DNA from: a virus
Reading direction: 5' to 3' (one strand)
Virus record (IMG/VR): IMGVR_UViG_3300036444_000014
Coordinates: 1-39,082 of that record
Length of the DNA stretch: 39,082 nucleotides
Of the stretch, positions 31,724 through 37,786 are shown piece after piece. The stretch's first letter is position 1. Every line of letters starts with the position of its first letter. The notes beneath the pieces are model-generated. The model had not been told where the DNA came from. It saw nothing but the letters and a program-made list of their open reading frames with translations, and did no database searches. A program made the position numbers and the translations under genes.

Positions 31724-32838
31724 GCTTTTCTCCGCAGTTGATCGTTGAAATCCTTGCCGACCTTGGCGCTGGCGATGCCGATCGGCAGGCCGTGTTTTTC
31801 AATTTTTTCGATGGCGCGATCGAAGGAGGCCACCGCCTGCGGCTTGGCCCAATCGTTATCGCGGCCGATGATGTAGCTGTCGACGCAGGCGAGCTGCGGC
31901 AGGTTGCCGAGATTGCCCAGCGATCCCGCTGCCCAGCAGCGCAGATCGGGCCGCGCCAGGCCCGCCGTATAGGCATCCTCCGCGCCTTCACCGACGAACA
32001 GCGGCCCGCGTACGCCCTGTGCCGCAGCCTCTTCCGGCGTCAGCCCGCTTTCGCCGCGCGTCAGGCGCATCACGCCGCCTCTGATATCACCGATCATCAG
32101 GCGCGGTTTCACGTTCACGCCAATGCCGCTGCCATCGTTGAGCGGCATGCCTTCCAGATCGGCCTTGTCATCACCGCGCACGCTGATCCACGTGACATGC
32201 ACGCCACCGAATGCGCCGGCCGGATCGACCACTTTGATGACCATGGCCGGCCCGGAATGTTTCACGTGAAAATGCGCAGCCGCCGGATGGAAGCGCAGCG
32301 AATATTCCTTATGCGGGATAGCCGACAGATCGACGCCGCGATGCCACATGTAGCTTTCGACATAGGTGCGGGTCGGCGAAACGGCCTCCGTCCACAGATT
32401 GATGGCGAGCTGGCGCTTGAATTCGGCGATCCGCACCGCCTCTTTCTCGGCTTTAAGCTGCGCGGCTTTCGCGTGCTGCCGCATCTCCGCCAGCCGATCG
32501 CTCGACATGCGTTCGATGCCGAGCCAGTCTTTAGCCCACTGGATCGCCTCGATACGCTGTTCGCGCGTCGGCGGCATGCGACATTTGAAGCGCACATAGG
32601 CTATAAAGTCGATTGCGTCACCGCGACAGTCGACCTCCGCATATTCGACGAAACCGCCCGCTTTTGGACCGCTGATATAAACCGTGAACGAGCCCGGTTT
32701 GCGATCAGGCCGCGTCGGGTTCCTCGGCTTATAAAGCCCGCCGACCACATGGCCGCCGGGCGCCAAGGTGCGCGCCAACGATGCAGCGCGATCCTGTAGC
32801 ATGCTCTTGATGTCGGCGACGGGAACGCGATCGTTCAC
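31720..32838 (-). CDS. TOPRIM-type DNA primase
   Basis: A 372-residue protein. The N-terminal half has FVEYAEVDCRGDAIDFIAY, resembling the DNA-binding/core part of phage primases. Residues about 190-240 contain HFHVKHSGPAMVIKVV and VHVTWISVRGDDKA. The TOPRIM domain follows, with LFVGEGAEDAYTAGL (Glu284 and the GEG motif at 283-285) and GRDNDWAKPQA (Asp327, Asp329) as metal ligands. No N-terminal zinc finger is visible. The start is a GTG at 32838 overlapping the preceding stop as GTGA. It makes primers for the helicase-driven fork. Confidence 0.8.
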   Translation of the reverse strand: MNDRVPVADIKSMLQDRAASLARTLAPGGHVVGGLYKPRNPTRPDRKPGSFTVYISGPKAGGFVEYAEVDCRGDAIDFIAYVRFKCRMPPTREQRIEAIQWAKDWLGIERMSSDRLAEMRQHAKAAQLKAEKEAVRIAEFKRQLAINLWTEAVSPTRTYVESYMWHRGVDLSAIPHKEYSLRFHPAAAHFHVKHSGPAMVIKVVDPAGAFGGVHVTWISVRGDDKADLEGMPLNDGSGIGVNVKPRLMIGDIRGGVMRLTRGESGLTPEEAAAQGVRGPLFVGEGAEDAYTAGLARPDLRCWAAGSLGNLGNLPQLACVDSYIIGRDNDWAKPQAVASFDRAIEKIEKHGLPIGIASAKVGKDFNDQLRRKA

Positions 32839-33125
32839 GCGAGATGCACCGGCTTAGCGAACTTTTTCGAGAGTTTTTGCTCATAGCCGTCGACCTCTCG
32901 CTGCATGCCAGCAACCAAAGCCTCGACATATTCTTCCTCGGTAAAAATCCCTTTCGCGATCAAAAGCCCGGCTAACGCCCCCTGATCGGCCATCGCCGCA
33001 TTCACGCCGACGCGGAGATGCTTGGGCTCTCGATCGGACGTGTCAGGATCGAAGGCGACGCCCGTTTGCATGGCGTGCAGCAGGCGCAAATATTCCTCGC
33101 GCAGTTCTTTCACCCGGTCCAGCAT
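32835..33125 (-). CDS. Small helical early protein
   Basis: A 96-residue protein beginning MLDRVKELREEYLRLLHAM, a charged helix, then GVNAAMADQGALAGLLIAKG and IFTEEEYVEALVAGMQREVD. A similar layout occurs in small unknown proteins encoded beside phage primases. The ATG at 33125 comes 1 nt after the preceding stop. It overlaps the primase start by 4 bp. Function unknown; it might regulate the primase. Confidence 0.62.
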   Translation of the reverse strand: MLDRVKELREEYLRLLHAMQTGVAFDPDTSDREPKHLRVGVNAAMADQGALAGLLIAKGIFTEEEYVEALVAGMQREVDGYEQKLSKKFAKPVHLA

Positions 33126-33126
33126 G

Positions 33127-33402
33127 CTAGTTCTCCGTTGCAATGTTCTCCGCCGCCGCCCGCCCTTCCGGGCTCAAGATGATCTCGCCCTGCGCCTCGC
33201 CAAGATCGAGGAATTGCGCGCGGTTCAATTCCGCCACGGCCTCGCCGGCATGCAGCGGCGCGTCGTCGCCGCCATCGCTGCGCGTGTAGAGAAACACCTG
33301 CCGGCGCGTGCCGTCGGTCGCCCAACGCGGCTTGTTCGACAGGAAAATCGGGCCTTTCAGCATGTCGAGCAGCAGCGCCCGCGCTTCGCCGGAGAGCGTC
33401 AT
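33127..33402 (-). CDS. Small winged-helix-like early protein
   Basis: A 91-residue protein: SGEARALLLDMLKGPIFLSN, RRQVFLYTRSDGGDD, then AVAELNRAQFLDLG and IILSPEGRAAA. The order of helices and a closing LSPEGRAA turn resembles small winged-helix proteins, and a similar LT-x-x-GR end occurs in the gene at 36364-36699. GGGG stands 8 nt before the ATG at 33402, which overlaps the stop of the tiny membrane gene as ATGA. DNA binding is inferred, not shown. Confidence 0.6.
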   Translation of the reverse strand: MTLSGEARALLLDMLKGPIFLSNKPRWATDGTRRQVFLYTRSDGGDDAPLHAGEAVAELNRAQFLDLGEAQGEIILSPEGRAAAENIATEN

Positions 33403-33524
33403 GACAATATCCCCTTGATGAAATCCCACGTGCCGCCGATCAACATGGACAGCAGCGCCCAAACGACGCCCGACGCCGCGCAGGCGACGACAACGAACAG
33501 GGTGACAAGCCAGCCGTCGGTCAT
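33399..33524 (-). CDS. 41-residue membrane peptide
   Basis: A tiny gene encoding MTDGWLVTLFVVVACAASGV and onward, one long hydrophobic span (about 5-32), ending GGTWDFIKGILS. Both ends show ATGA overlaps, with the preceding membrane-protein gene and with the following gene, so it is translationally coupled within the operon. Unknown role in the envelope. Confidence 0.6.
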   Translation of the reverse strand: MTDGWLVTLFVVVACAASGVVWALLSMLIGGTWDFIKGILS

Positions 33525-33751
33525 GACGTCAGCCTGTCGTAGGCACTCAGCCACTCGGAAAGCGCCCAAAAGCAGAAGGTGGCGACGGCGACGAACAGTG
33601 CCAGGCCATAGAAGGCGAGGCCGGTAAGACCATTCGCCACCAACTCACGAAGCACAGCGCCACCCAATGCCAGGACAAGGCTGCCGTAAAACCCTGCCAC
33701 GATGAGCCAAAACGCGGCGACCACCGCGCGCGAGAAACGGAACATCTTCAT
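33521..33751 (-). CDS. Two-span membrane protein
   Basis: A 76-residue protein with hydrophobic segments at about 8-33 and 43-65 and a short charged start (MKMFRFSR). GGAGG stands 5 nt before the ATG at 33751. It overlaps its upstream regulator gene and downstream peptide gene by ATGA. It is an early membrane protein directly after the first regulator; exclusion or host-takeover roles are possible but unproven. Confidence 0.65.
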   Translation of the reverse strand: MKMFRFSRAVVAAFWLIVAGFYGSLVLALGGAVLRELVANGLTGLAFYGLALFVAVATFCFWALSEWLSAYDRLTS

Positions 33752-34278
33752 TCCACCCTCCCCGAAATCAGCCGCGAGACGCGTTCGACGAGCGCATCGA
33801 TCGCGGGATCGTCGCGCAGGTCTTCCACCCGCTTGAGGCATTCGCTGACGGCCTGTTTGGTCATGCCGGCGGCTTCGGCGACACGGCGCCCGGGCACGCC
33901 CAGCTCGACATGGGTGCAATAGACCGCCAGCGCGCGCACCCGCGCAGCCGCCAGCCATGCCGGGTCCGACACTTTCGAGAGCGACGGCTGCGAGGCCGCC
34001 ACCGCTTCCGGATCAAGCCCCTGCTCGCGCGCGATCAGGGCGAGGAAGCCGCGATAGGTGCCCACCAGCAGGGATTTAGGCGCCGCAGCCTGCCTATCCC
34101 CCTTCCGGGCGACTTTGATTGCATCTTGCAAACGCCAGAGCGTGGCTGGCCGGGGCCGCGCCCGACCCGTGGCAATGCGCCAATAGGTTGTGATCGGAAC
34201 GCCCGCAAACTTGCAAACGGCCCGCACAGACAGATTGTTAGCGACGCGCTCTTGGTCGATCGATTGAAAATTTAGCAA
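33748..34278 (-). CDS. Early regulator: XRE-like HTH plus DnaA-domain-IV-like part
   Basis: A 176-residue protein. Residues about 12-57 (NNLSVRAVCKFAGVPITTYW, RPRPATLWRLQDAIKV) form a Cro/XRE-like helix-turn-helix. Residues about 75-172 (LIAREQGLDPEAVAASQPSL, WLAAARVRALAVYCTHVELG, AEAAGMTKQAVSECLKRVED) follow the layout of DnaA domain IV, where helix pairs bind DnaA boxes. I choose a TTG at 34278 with AGGG 7 nt upstream, because ATGs further out lie inside the promoter and operator. It is the first gene of the leftward early operon, so it may be a Cro-like switch and/or a replication initiator. Both are inference. Confidence 0.7.
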   Translation of the reverse strand: MLNFQSIDQERVANNLSVRAVCKFAGVPITTYWRIATGRARPRPATLWRLQDAIKVARKGDRQAAAPKSLLVGTYRGFLALIAREQGLDPEAVAASQPSLSKVSDPAWLAAARVRALAVYCTHVELGVPGRRVAEAAGMTKQAVSECLKRVEDLRDDPAIDALVERVSRLISGRVE

Positions 34279-34312
34279 GGTACAACCCTGACGTGCCAAA
34301 TCACTTTGCAAC

Positions 34313-34341
34313 ATTGGACTTGCAATATTGCAATTCGTCAA
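34313..34341 (-). promoter_or_regulatory. Leftward early promoter with operator in spacer
   Basis: On the minus strand -35 is TTGACG (34341-34336), the spacer is 17 nt and -10 is TCCAAT (34318-34313). The 14-bp perfect palindrome TTGCAATATTGCAA (34320-34333) lies inside the spacer, so a bound repressor would block RNA polymerase. The same palindrome recurs at 35359-35372. Confidence 0.7.
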
Positions 34342-34376
34342 GGATGATGATGTTGCCGCCTTTCAAGCTGCGGTGC

Positions 34377-34385
34377 TTATCCACG
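34377..34385 (+). promoter_or_regulatory. DnaA-box-like site
   Basis: TTATCCACG matches 8 of 9 positions of the bacterial DnaA box. It lies just upstream of the repressor start and opposite the gene for the DnaA-like regulator. A single match can occur by chance. Confidence 0.35.
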
Positions 34386-34403
34386 GTGTGCATTGTGTTG
34401 CGT

Positions 34404-35021
34404 ATGATTGACACCCGGGATCAACAGCGCGCGTGGCTGAACGCGGTGCTGGCGAGGACTGGACTGAATGCGACCCAGCTCGCATCCAAGTCCGGCCTCG
34501 CCATTACGACGCTGACCCGCTTCCTAAACAATCCACAGCACAGTTCCGCCCTTTCGATGCGGACGATCTCCGCCATCGAGCGGGAAACCGGCATACGATA
34601 CGGCGAGAACGGTCCGCCGGCCGGGTTTCGAGAGACAGAAGCCGAGCCATTCACGCCCGGCGAGCAGGACCCAGTGGCCGCCGTTGTCGACCATTTACGG
34701 ACCATCGCGAACGGGATGGACCCCTGGGTGATGAAGTCGCGAGCCCTTGAAAGCGCAGGCATTCAGCCCGGCGACATCCTCTTAGTGAACCTCAATCGCC
34801 AACCGGCGGCAGGCGATATCGTTTGCGCCCAAGTCTATGATTGGACACGCGGAAAGGCCGAAACAGTCTTTCGCATTTGGGAGCCGCCCTATCTGGTCGC
34901 GGCGACCATGGAGCCGAAACTCCGCCGGCCCATGATCGTCGATAACGAGCACATCTTGATCAAGGGCGTGATGGAATTTTCCATGCGGCCAAGGCTCGGC
35001 CGAACCGCTGCCGCCGCATGA
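34404..35021 (+). CDS. CI-type repressor (HTH plus S24-like domain)
   Basis: A 205-residue protein. Residues about 8-45 (WLNAVLARTGLNATQLASKS, GLAITTLTRFLNN) are an XRE helix-turn-helix. Residues about 105-200 (ESAGIQPGDILLVNLNRQP, GDIVCAQVYD) are the beta domain of S24/LexA-like repressors, used for dimerisation. The place of the catalytic Ser in the usual SMEP block is Ala114 here (RALES), so self-cleavage looks unlikely. The ATG at 34404 starts the usual repressor N-terminus but has no ribosome binding site, fitting a leaderless message as for lambda cI. ATGs near 34344 behind AAGG would add 18-20 residues. It is divergent from the early regulator. Confidence 0.82.
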   Translation: MIDTRDQQRAWLNAVLARTGLNATQLASKSGLAITTLTRFLNNPQHSSALSMRTISAIERETGIRYGENGPPAGFRETEAEPFTPGEQDPVAAVVDHLRTIANGMDPWVMKSRALESAGIQPGDILLVNLNRQPAAGDIVCAQVYDWTRGKAETVFRIWEPPYLVAATMEPKLRRPMIVDNEHILIKGVMEFSMRPRLGRTAAAA

Positions 35022-35335
35022 TGGAGCGCTACCGGCGCTGGATCGAGGGCGCAATCCGTCTCACGGTCTTCATAGCCGTCGGCATCGGTTTCAATTACCT
35101 AGGGCTTGACCGATCGATAGCCTTTGGTTTGGGATCAATTTTCAAAGCTGTGATCCTACTTGCCCTGTTCGGCGCTCTCCTATGGGTCCTTTTTACCGAC
35201 TACTTCGACGAGTGGAGCTGGTCCCAAAAGCTGACCGCCATCATCGCGGCCGCCCTCGGCCTGTGGATATTAGCTTCTCCCATTATCAAACCGTACGATT
35301 TTGCACGTGGCTTAGAGCACGAAGAAACCGACTAG
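35018..35335 (+). CDS. Three-span membrane protein coupled to the repressor
   Basis: A 105-residue protein with hydrophobic segments at about 14-33, 38-60 and 70-88. It overlaps the repressor stop (ATGA), so both should be made in the lysogen. Prophage membrane proteins co-expressed with the repressor often exclude superinfecting phages; that role is inference here. No known motif is seen. The next operator and promoter begin about 10 bp after its end. Confidence 0.7.
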   Translation: MMERYRRWIEGAIRLTVFIAVGIGFNYLGLDRSIAFGLGSIFKAVILLALFGALLWVLFTDYFDEWSWSQKLTAIIAAALGLWILASPIIKPYDFARGLEHEETD

Positions 35336-35346
35336 CATTTTTGCTA

Positions 35347-35375
35347 TTGTCATTGGACTTGCAATATTGCAAATT
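35347..35375 (+). promoter_or_regulatory. Rightward early promoter candidate with second operator copy
   Basis: TTGTCA (35347-35352) can serve as -35, with CAAATT or GCAAAT as a weak -10 at 16-17 nt. The spacer contains the same 14-bp palindrome TTGCAATATTGCAA (35359-35372). A total of 22 bp (35351-35372) is identical to 34312-34333. Confidence 0.6.
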
Positions 35376-35378
35376 CTG

Positions 35379-35402
35379 CAAATCAGCACCGACGCTGATT
35401 TG
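35379..35402 (+). promoter_or_regulatory. Inverted repeat just before the ribosome binding site
   Basis: CAAATCAGC and GCTGATTTG form a perfect 9-bp inverted repeat with a 6-nt loop, ending right before GGAGG of the first rightward early gene. It may be an operator or an RNA hairpin affecting translation. Confidence 0.5.
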
Positions 35403-35413
35403 GAGGACGCAAT

Positions 35414-35857
35414 ATGCAGGACCCCAGCTCGCCAGCGGCGAACGACGACGCTCTCATTGGACAATGCACTAGTACACGCGCGGCGGAGGCCGACCCCGCC
35501 GCGCTGACACCCGAGGAAGCCCTTAAGGCGCTCGAGCAGCAAATCCTTGAAGATCTGAACCGCGACAAGGATCGGAACGATTTGCCCGGCGTCGCCGCGC
35601 GTTACGGCCTGCAGGTGCAAGTGCCGTTCGTCGAATGGATGACCAACGAAGTCCACGACCGCAACAGCACGCCGGCCGACGTGCTGAACACCGCCGTCAA
35701 TGGCCTCGTCTCGATGATCGACGCGCTGGCCTCGAAACATTCCGATCCGATTTACGCGCAACAGATGATCATCGGGCGCATCGGCCAGCTGACGAAGGCG
35801 CGCAACCGGCAGCGCATCGCCGTGGCGCGCAAGCACATCATCATGCCGGGGGCGTGA
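35414..35857 (+). CDS. First rightward early protein, unknown
   Basis: A 147-residue acidic, helical protein. It has a disordered start, then LTPEEALKALEQQILEDLNR and DLPGVAARYGLQVQVPFVEW, ending with a basic helix (KARNRQRIAVARKHI). GGAGG lies 7 nt before the ATG. It heads the operon controlled by the second operator, so it is expressed early after induction. No known motif; no membrane segment. Confidence 0.65.
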   Translation: MQDPSSPAANDDALIGQCTSTRAAEADPAALTPEEALKALEQQILEDLNRDKDRNDLPGVAARYGLQVQVPFVEWMTNEVHDRNSTPADVLNTAVNGLVSMIDALASKHSDPIYAQQMIIGRIGQLTKARNRQRIAVARKHIIMPGA

Positions 35858-35858
35858 C

Positions 35859-36155
35859 ATGGATCAGCAGCCCCCCGCCTGCCTCACGGCAGAAGAAACC
35901 GCGCGCGAGCTGCAACTGTCGCCGGATTATTTCCGGCGCAGGGTCGGCACGCTGATCAAGGAACACGGCTTCCCGCGCCAACTGCCGGGCCTCGGCCTGC
36001 GCTGGTCGCGTGCGCAAGTGTTGAGCTGGTGCGCCGGCCATGCCGAGAGCGATCGGCTTCCGATGCCGCCGCATTTTCCCGGCGCCGCCAATGTCACCCT
36101 GATCGAAGAAGCGCGCGGCCGCCTCGCCGATCGCTATGCGGGAGGCGGACGATGA
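35859..36155 (+). CDS. Excisionase/AlpA-like small HTH protein
   Basis: A 98-residue protein. Residues about 9-60 (LTAEETARELQLSPDYFRRR, FPRQLPGLGLRWSRAQVLSW) form a winged MerR-like helix-turn-helix as in excisionases and AlpA-type regulators. It starts 1 nt after the preceding stop. In the rightward early operon upstream of the integrase it is the best candidate for a recombination directionality factor, but a transcription regulator is equally possible. Confidence 0.68.
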   Translation: MDQQPPACLTAEETARELQLSPDYFRRRVGTLIKEHGFPRQLPGLGLRWSRAQVLSWCAGHAESDRLPMPPHFPGAANVTLIEEARGRLADRYAGGGR

Positions 36156-36367
36156 GCGTCGAGAAAATTAAACGCGGTGCGATCGGCACCTATCGGACCG
36201 ATGTTGGAACCGTCATCAGCGGCATCGTCCGCTCGATCCATCGCGACGACACGATCACTGTCGAAGCACGTTTCGAAATCGTCAAAGGCCAACGGAACGG
36301 TTGCTACATCGGCCATCGATATCGAATGCCGGTTTCCCGCTTCGCTATTCCGAAGGTTCCCCAATGA
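36152..36367 (+). CDS. Small basic early protein
   Basis: A 71-residue, beta-rich protein (GAIGTYRTDVGTVISGIVRS, TITVEARFEIVKGQRNG) with a basic character and a small barrel-like pattern. The ATG overlaps the preceding stop as ATGA, and the end overlaps the next gene in the same way. Unknown; nucleic-acid binding is possible. Confidence 0.6.
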   Translation: MSVEKIKRGAIGTYRTDVGTVISGIVRSIHRDDTITVEARFEIVKGQRNGCYIGHRYRMPVSRFAIPKVPQ

Positions 36368-36699
36368 GCACGAAACTCAAAGCCCTCGGCTATCGCCAAC
36401 CCGACGCCTTCGATTTCGATATCCTGCGCGTCGCCAAGGAGCATTGCCTGCGGCCGTTCAAGCGCGGCTGGGCCACGGCCTACAATGAACGCCACTTCCC
36501 CGCCGATCGCCTCAATGCGCTCGTGCGCATGGGCCTCGGCGCTTTCGATGCCGATGAGGTCGGACAGATTTTCATCGTCACCCATGAAGGCCGCGCCGCG
36601 TTGAAACAGGAAGCGCTCAATCAGCGCGCCCATGACGACACGATCACGCGGATGTTCGGCGACGAAGGCGTCACCGATTGGTTCAGGCAGTTCCTATGA
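36364..36699 (+). CDS. Small winged-helix-like early protein
   Basis: A 111-residue protein: FDFDILRVAKEHCLRPFKRG, AYNERHFPADRLNALVRMGL, VGQIFIVTHEGRAALKQE, and an acidic end. The helix-helix-strand order with a final T-x-E-GRAA turn resembles winged-helix proteins. ATGA overlaps stand at both ends. Function unknown. A layout similar to the leftward gene at 33127-33402 suggests related roles. Confidence 0.6.
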   Translation: MSTKLKALGYRQPDAFDFDILRVAKEHCLRPFKRGWATAYNERHFPADRLNALVRMGLGAFDADEVGQIFIVTHEGRAALKQEALNQRAHDDTITRMFGDEGVTDWFRQFL

Positions 36700-36986
36700 C
36701 CGCGCCCGCCTCGATCGACGACGAGCGCAAGACGCTGCAGGCGCTGCGCGATGCGATGGAGAAGGAAGGCCAGCGGCTCGATCGCGCCATCGTCAAACTC
36801 GCCAAGGGCATGTCGGTGATGACCGAGCTGCTCGAAGACATGCCCGACGGTGAAGCCGTCGCGCGCGTTAAATCCGCGCAAAGCCGCTGCGCCGATGCCG
36901 TCTGCGATGTGCTGCAGGCCGGTCAACACATGCGGTCGCACGTCAGCACGCATTTCATTTTTCTGGAATTTAAGGAGGGGTTTTGA
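36696..36986 (+). CDS. Small coiled-coil early protein
   Basis: A 96-residue, charged helical protein (DDERKTLQALRDAMEKEGQR, LDRAIVKLAKGMSVMTELLE) with two Cys in RVKSAQSRCADAVCDVL. The start overlaps the preceding stop as ATGA. No membrane segment. Unknown function. Confidence 0.6.
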   Translation: MTAPASIDDERKTLQALRDAMEKEGQRLDRAIVKLAKGMSVMTELLEDMPDGEAVARVKSAQSRCADAVCDVLQAGQHMRSHVSTHFIFLEFKEGF

Positions 36987-37375
36987 TGATCGTGAAAATA
37001 GACGTTTCAGCGGAAAAGCTCGCCGATCTGTTCACGAGCGCAATAGAAGGTGGCGACCCGGTGACCACCGCCGCCCGTGGCGGCTGGTGTGACGGAATAT
37101 ACTGGAAGCGGCGCAAGAGCAGCGGCGATATCTGGTACTGCGAACCCAGCAATTTTGCGAACGGATTCCTGATCGACATCGTTGAGGTCGATGACGAACG
37201 CACGGGCCACATAACAACCCATCGGATACATCAGGGCCACGTCGCCACCGGCCTTAAATTGATGGCGGAGAAATTTCCTCACCAGTTCGGCCAGATCATG
37301 CAGGACAACATCGACGCCCCTTGTGCCGATATCTTCCTGCAGTGCTGTCTTTTCGGCGCGGAGAAGTACGCATGA
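36986..37375 (+). CDS. Unknown early protein
   Basis: A 129-residue protein with ARGGWCDGIYWKRRKS, DIWYCEPSNFANGFLIDIVE and a Cys-rich end (CADIFLQCCLFGAEKYA). GGAGG lies 7 nt before the ATG, which shares one base with the previous stop (TGATG). Five or more Cys and several His residues could bind metal. It resembles small uncharacterised phage proteins of about 130 residues, but I cannot name the family. Confidence 0.62.
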   Translation: MIVKIDVSAEKLADLFTSAIEGGDPVTTAARGGWCDGIYWKRRKSSGDIWYCEPSNFANGFLIDIVEVDDERTGHITTHRIHQGHVATGLKLMAEKFPHQFGQIMQDNIDAPCADIFLQCCLFGAEKYA

Positions 37376-37698
37376 GCAGCAACCCCATGCAGAAGTACGC
37401 GCCCACGCTGCGCAGCGCCAGCCAGTCGCTTGACGACACCCTGCCGGTGAACCTCTCCCACATCATCGTCATCGGCGCCTATGATCAGAGCGACACGTTT
37501 CAATCGGCCTGTCATGGCAACGCCAGTCTCAGCGCGCTCTATGAATTCAGTCTGTCGATGCTGCGCAACGCCGCCAGCGCGGCCGAAAAGCATATGGCCG
37601 ACTGCACCTGCGGCGAAGCGCGGCTGATCCTGCGCGGCGCCCAAGCGGCCATTGCAGCCATGCAGCAAAGCGCCGACGCGCCCGAAGCCACCCAATAA
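37372..37698 (+). CDS. Unknown early protein, last before the integrase
   Basis: A 108-residue protein: LPVNLSHIIVIGAYDQSDTF, FSLSMLRNAASAAEKHMADC and EARLILRGAQAAIAAMQQS. Mostly helical in the second half. Start overlaps the preceding stop as ATGA. It ends the tightly coupled run of rightward genes; a hairpin follows before the integrase. Unknown function. Confidence 0.6.
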   Translation: MSSNPMQKYAPTLRSASQSLDDTLPVNLSHIIVIGAYDQSDTFQSACHGNASLSALYEFSLSMLRNAASAAEKHMADCTCGEARLILRGAQAAIAAMQQSADAPEATQ

Positions 37699-37709
37699 AA
37701 CGCCTGATC

Positions 37710-37760
37710 CGCCCGTGGCTTGCGCGCCTTATCAACGGGCGCGTTTGACAGCCACGGGCG
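37710..37760 (+). other. Nested inverted repeat before the integrase gene
   Basis: An outer 11-bp perfect pair (CGCCCGTGGCT at 37710-37720 and its complement at 37750-37760) encloses an inner 6-bp pair (CGCGCC/GGCGCG). It could be a weak terminator of the early operon or a cruciform near integration control. No U run follows. Confidence 0.5.
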
Positions 37761-37786
37761 ATCCAGCCCACCTATAGGGGTTCCCC

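Noticed and set aside
37745-37778. TTGACA plus TATAGG as integrase promoter
   Set aside because: Spacing is 22 nt, too long for a standard promoter.
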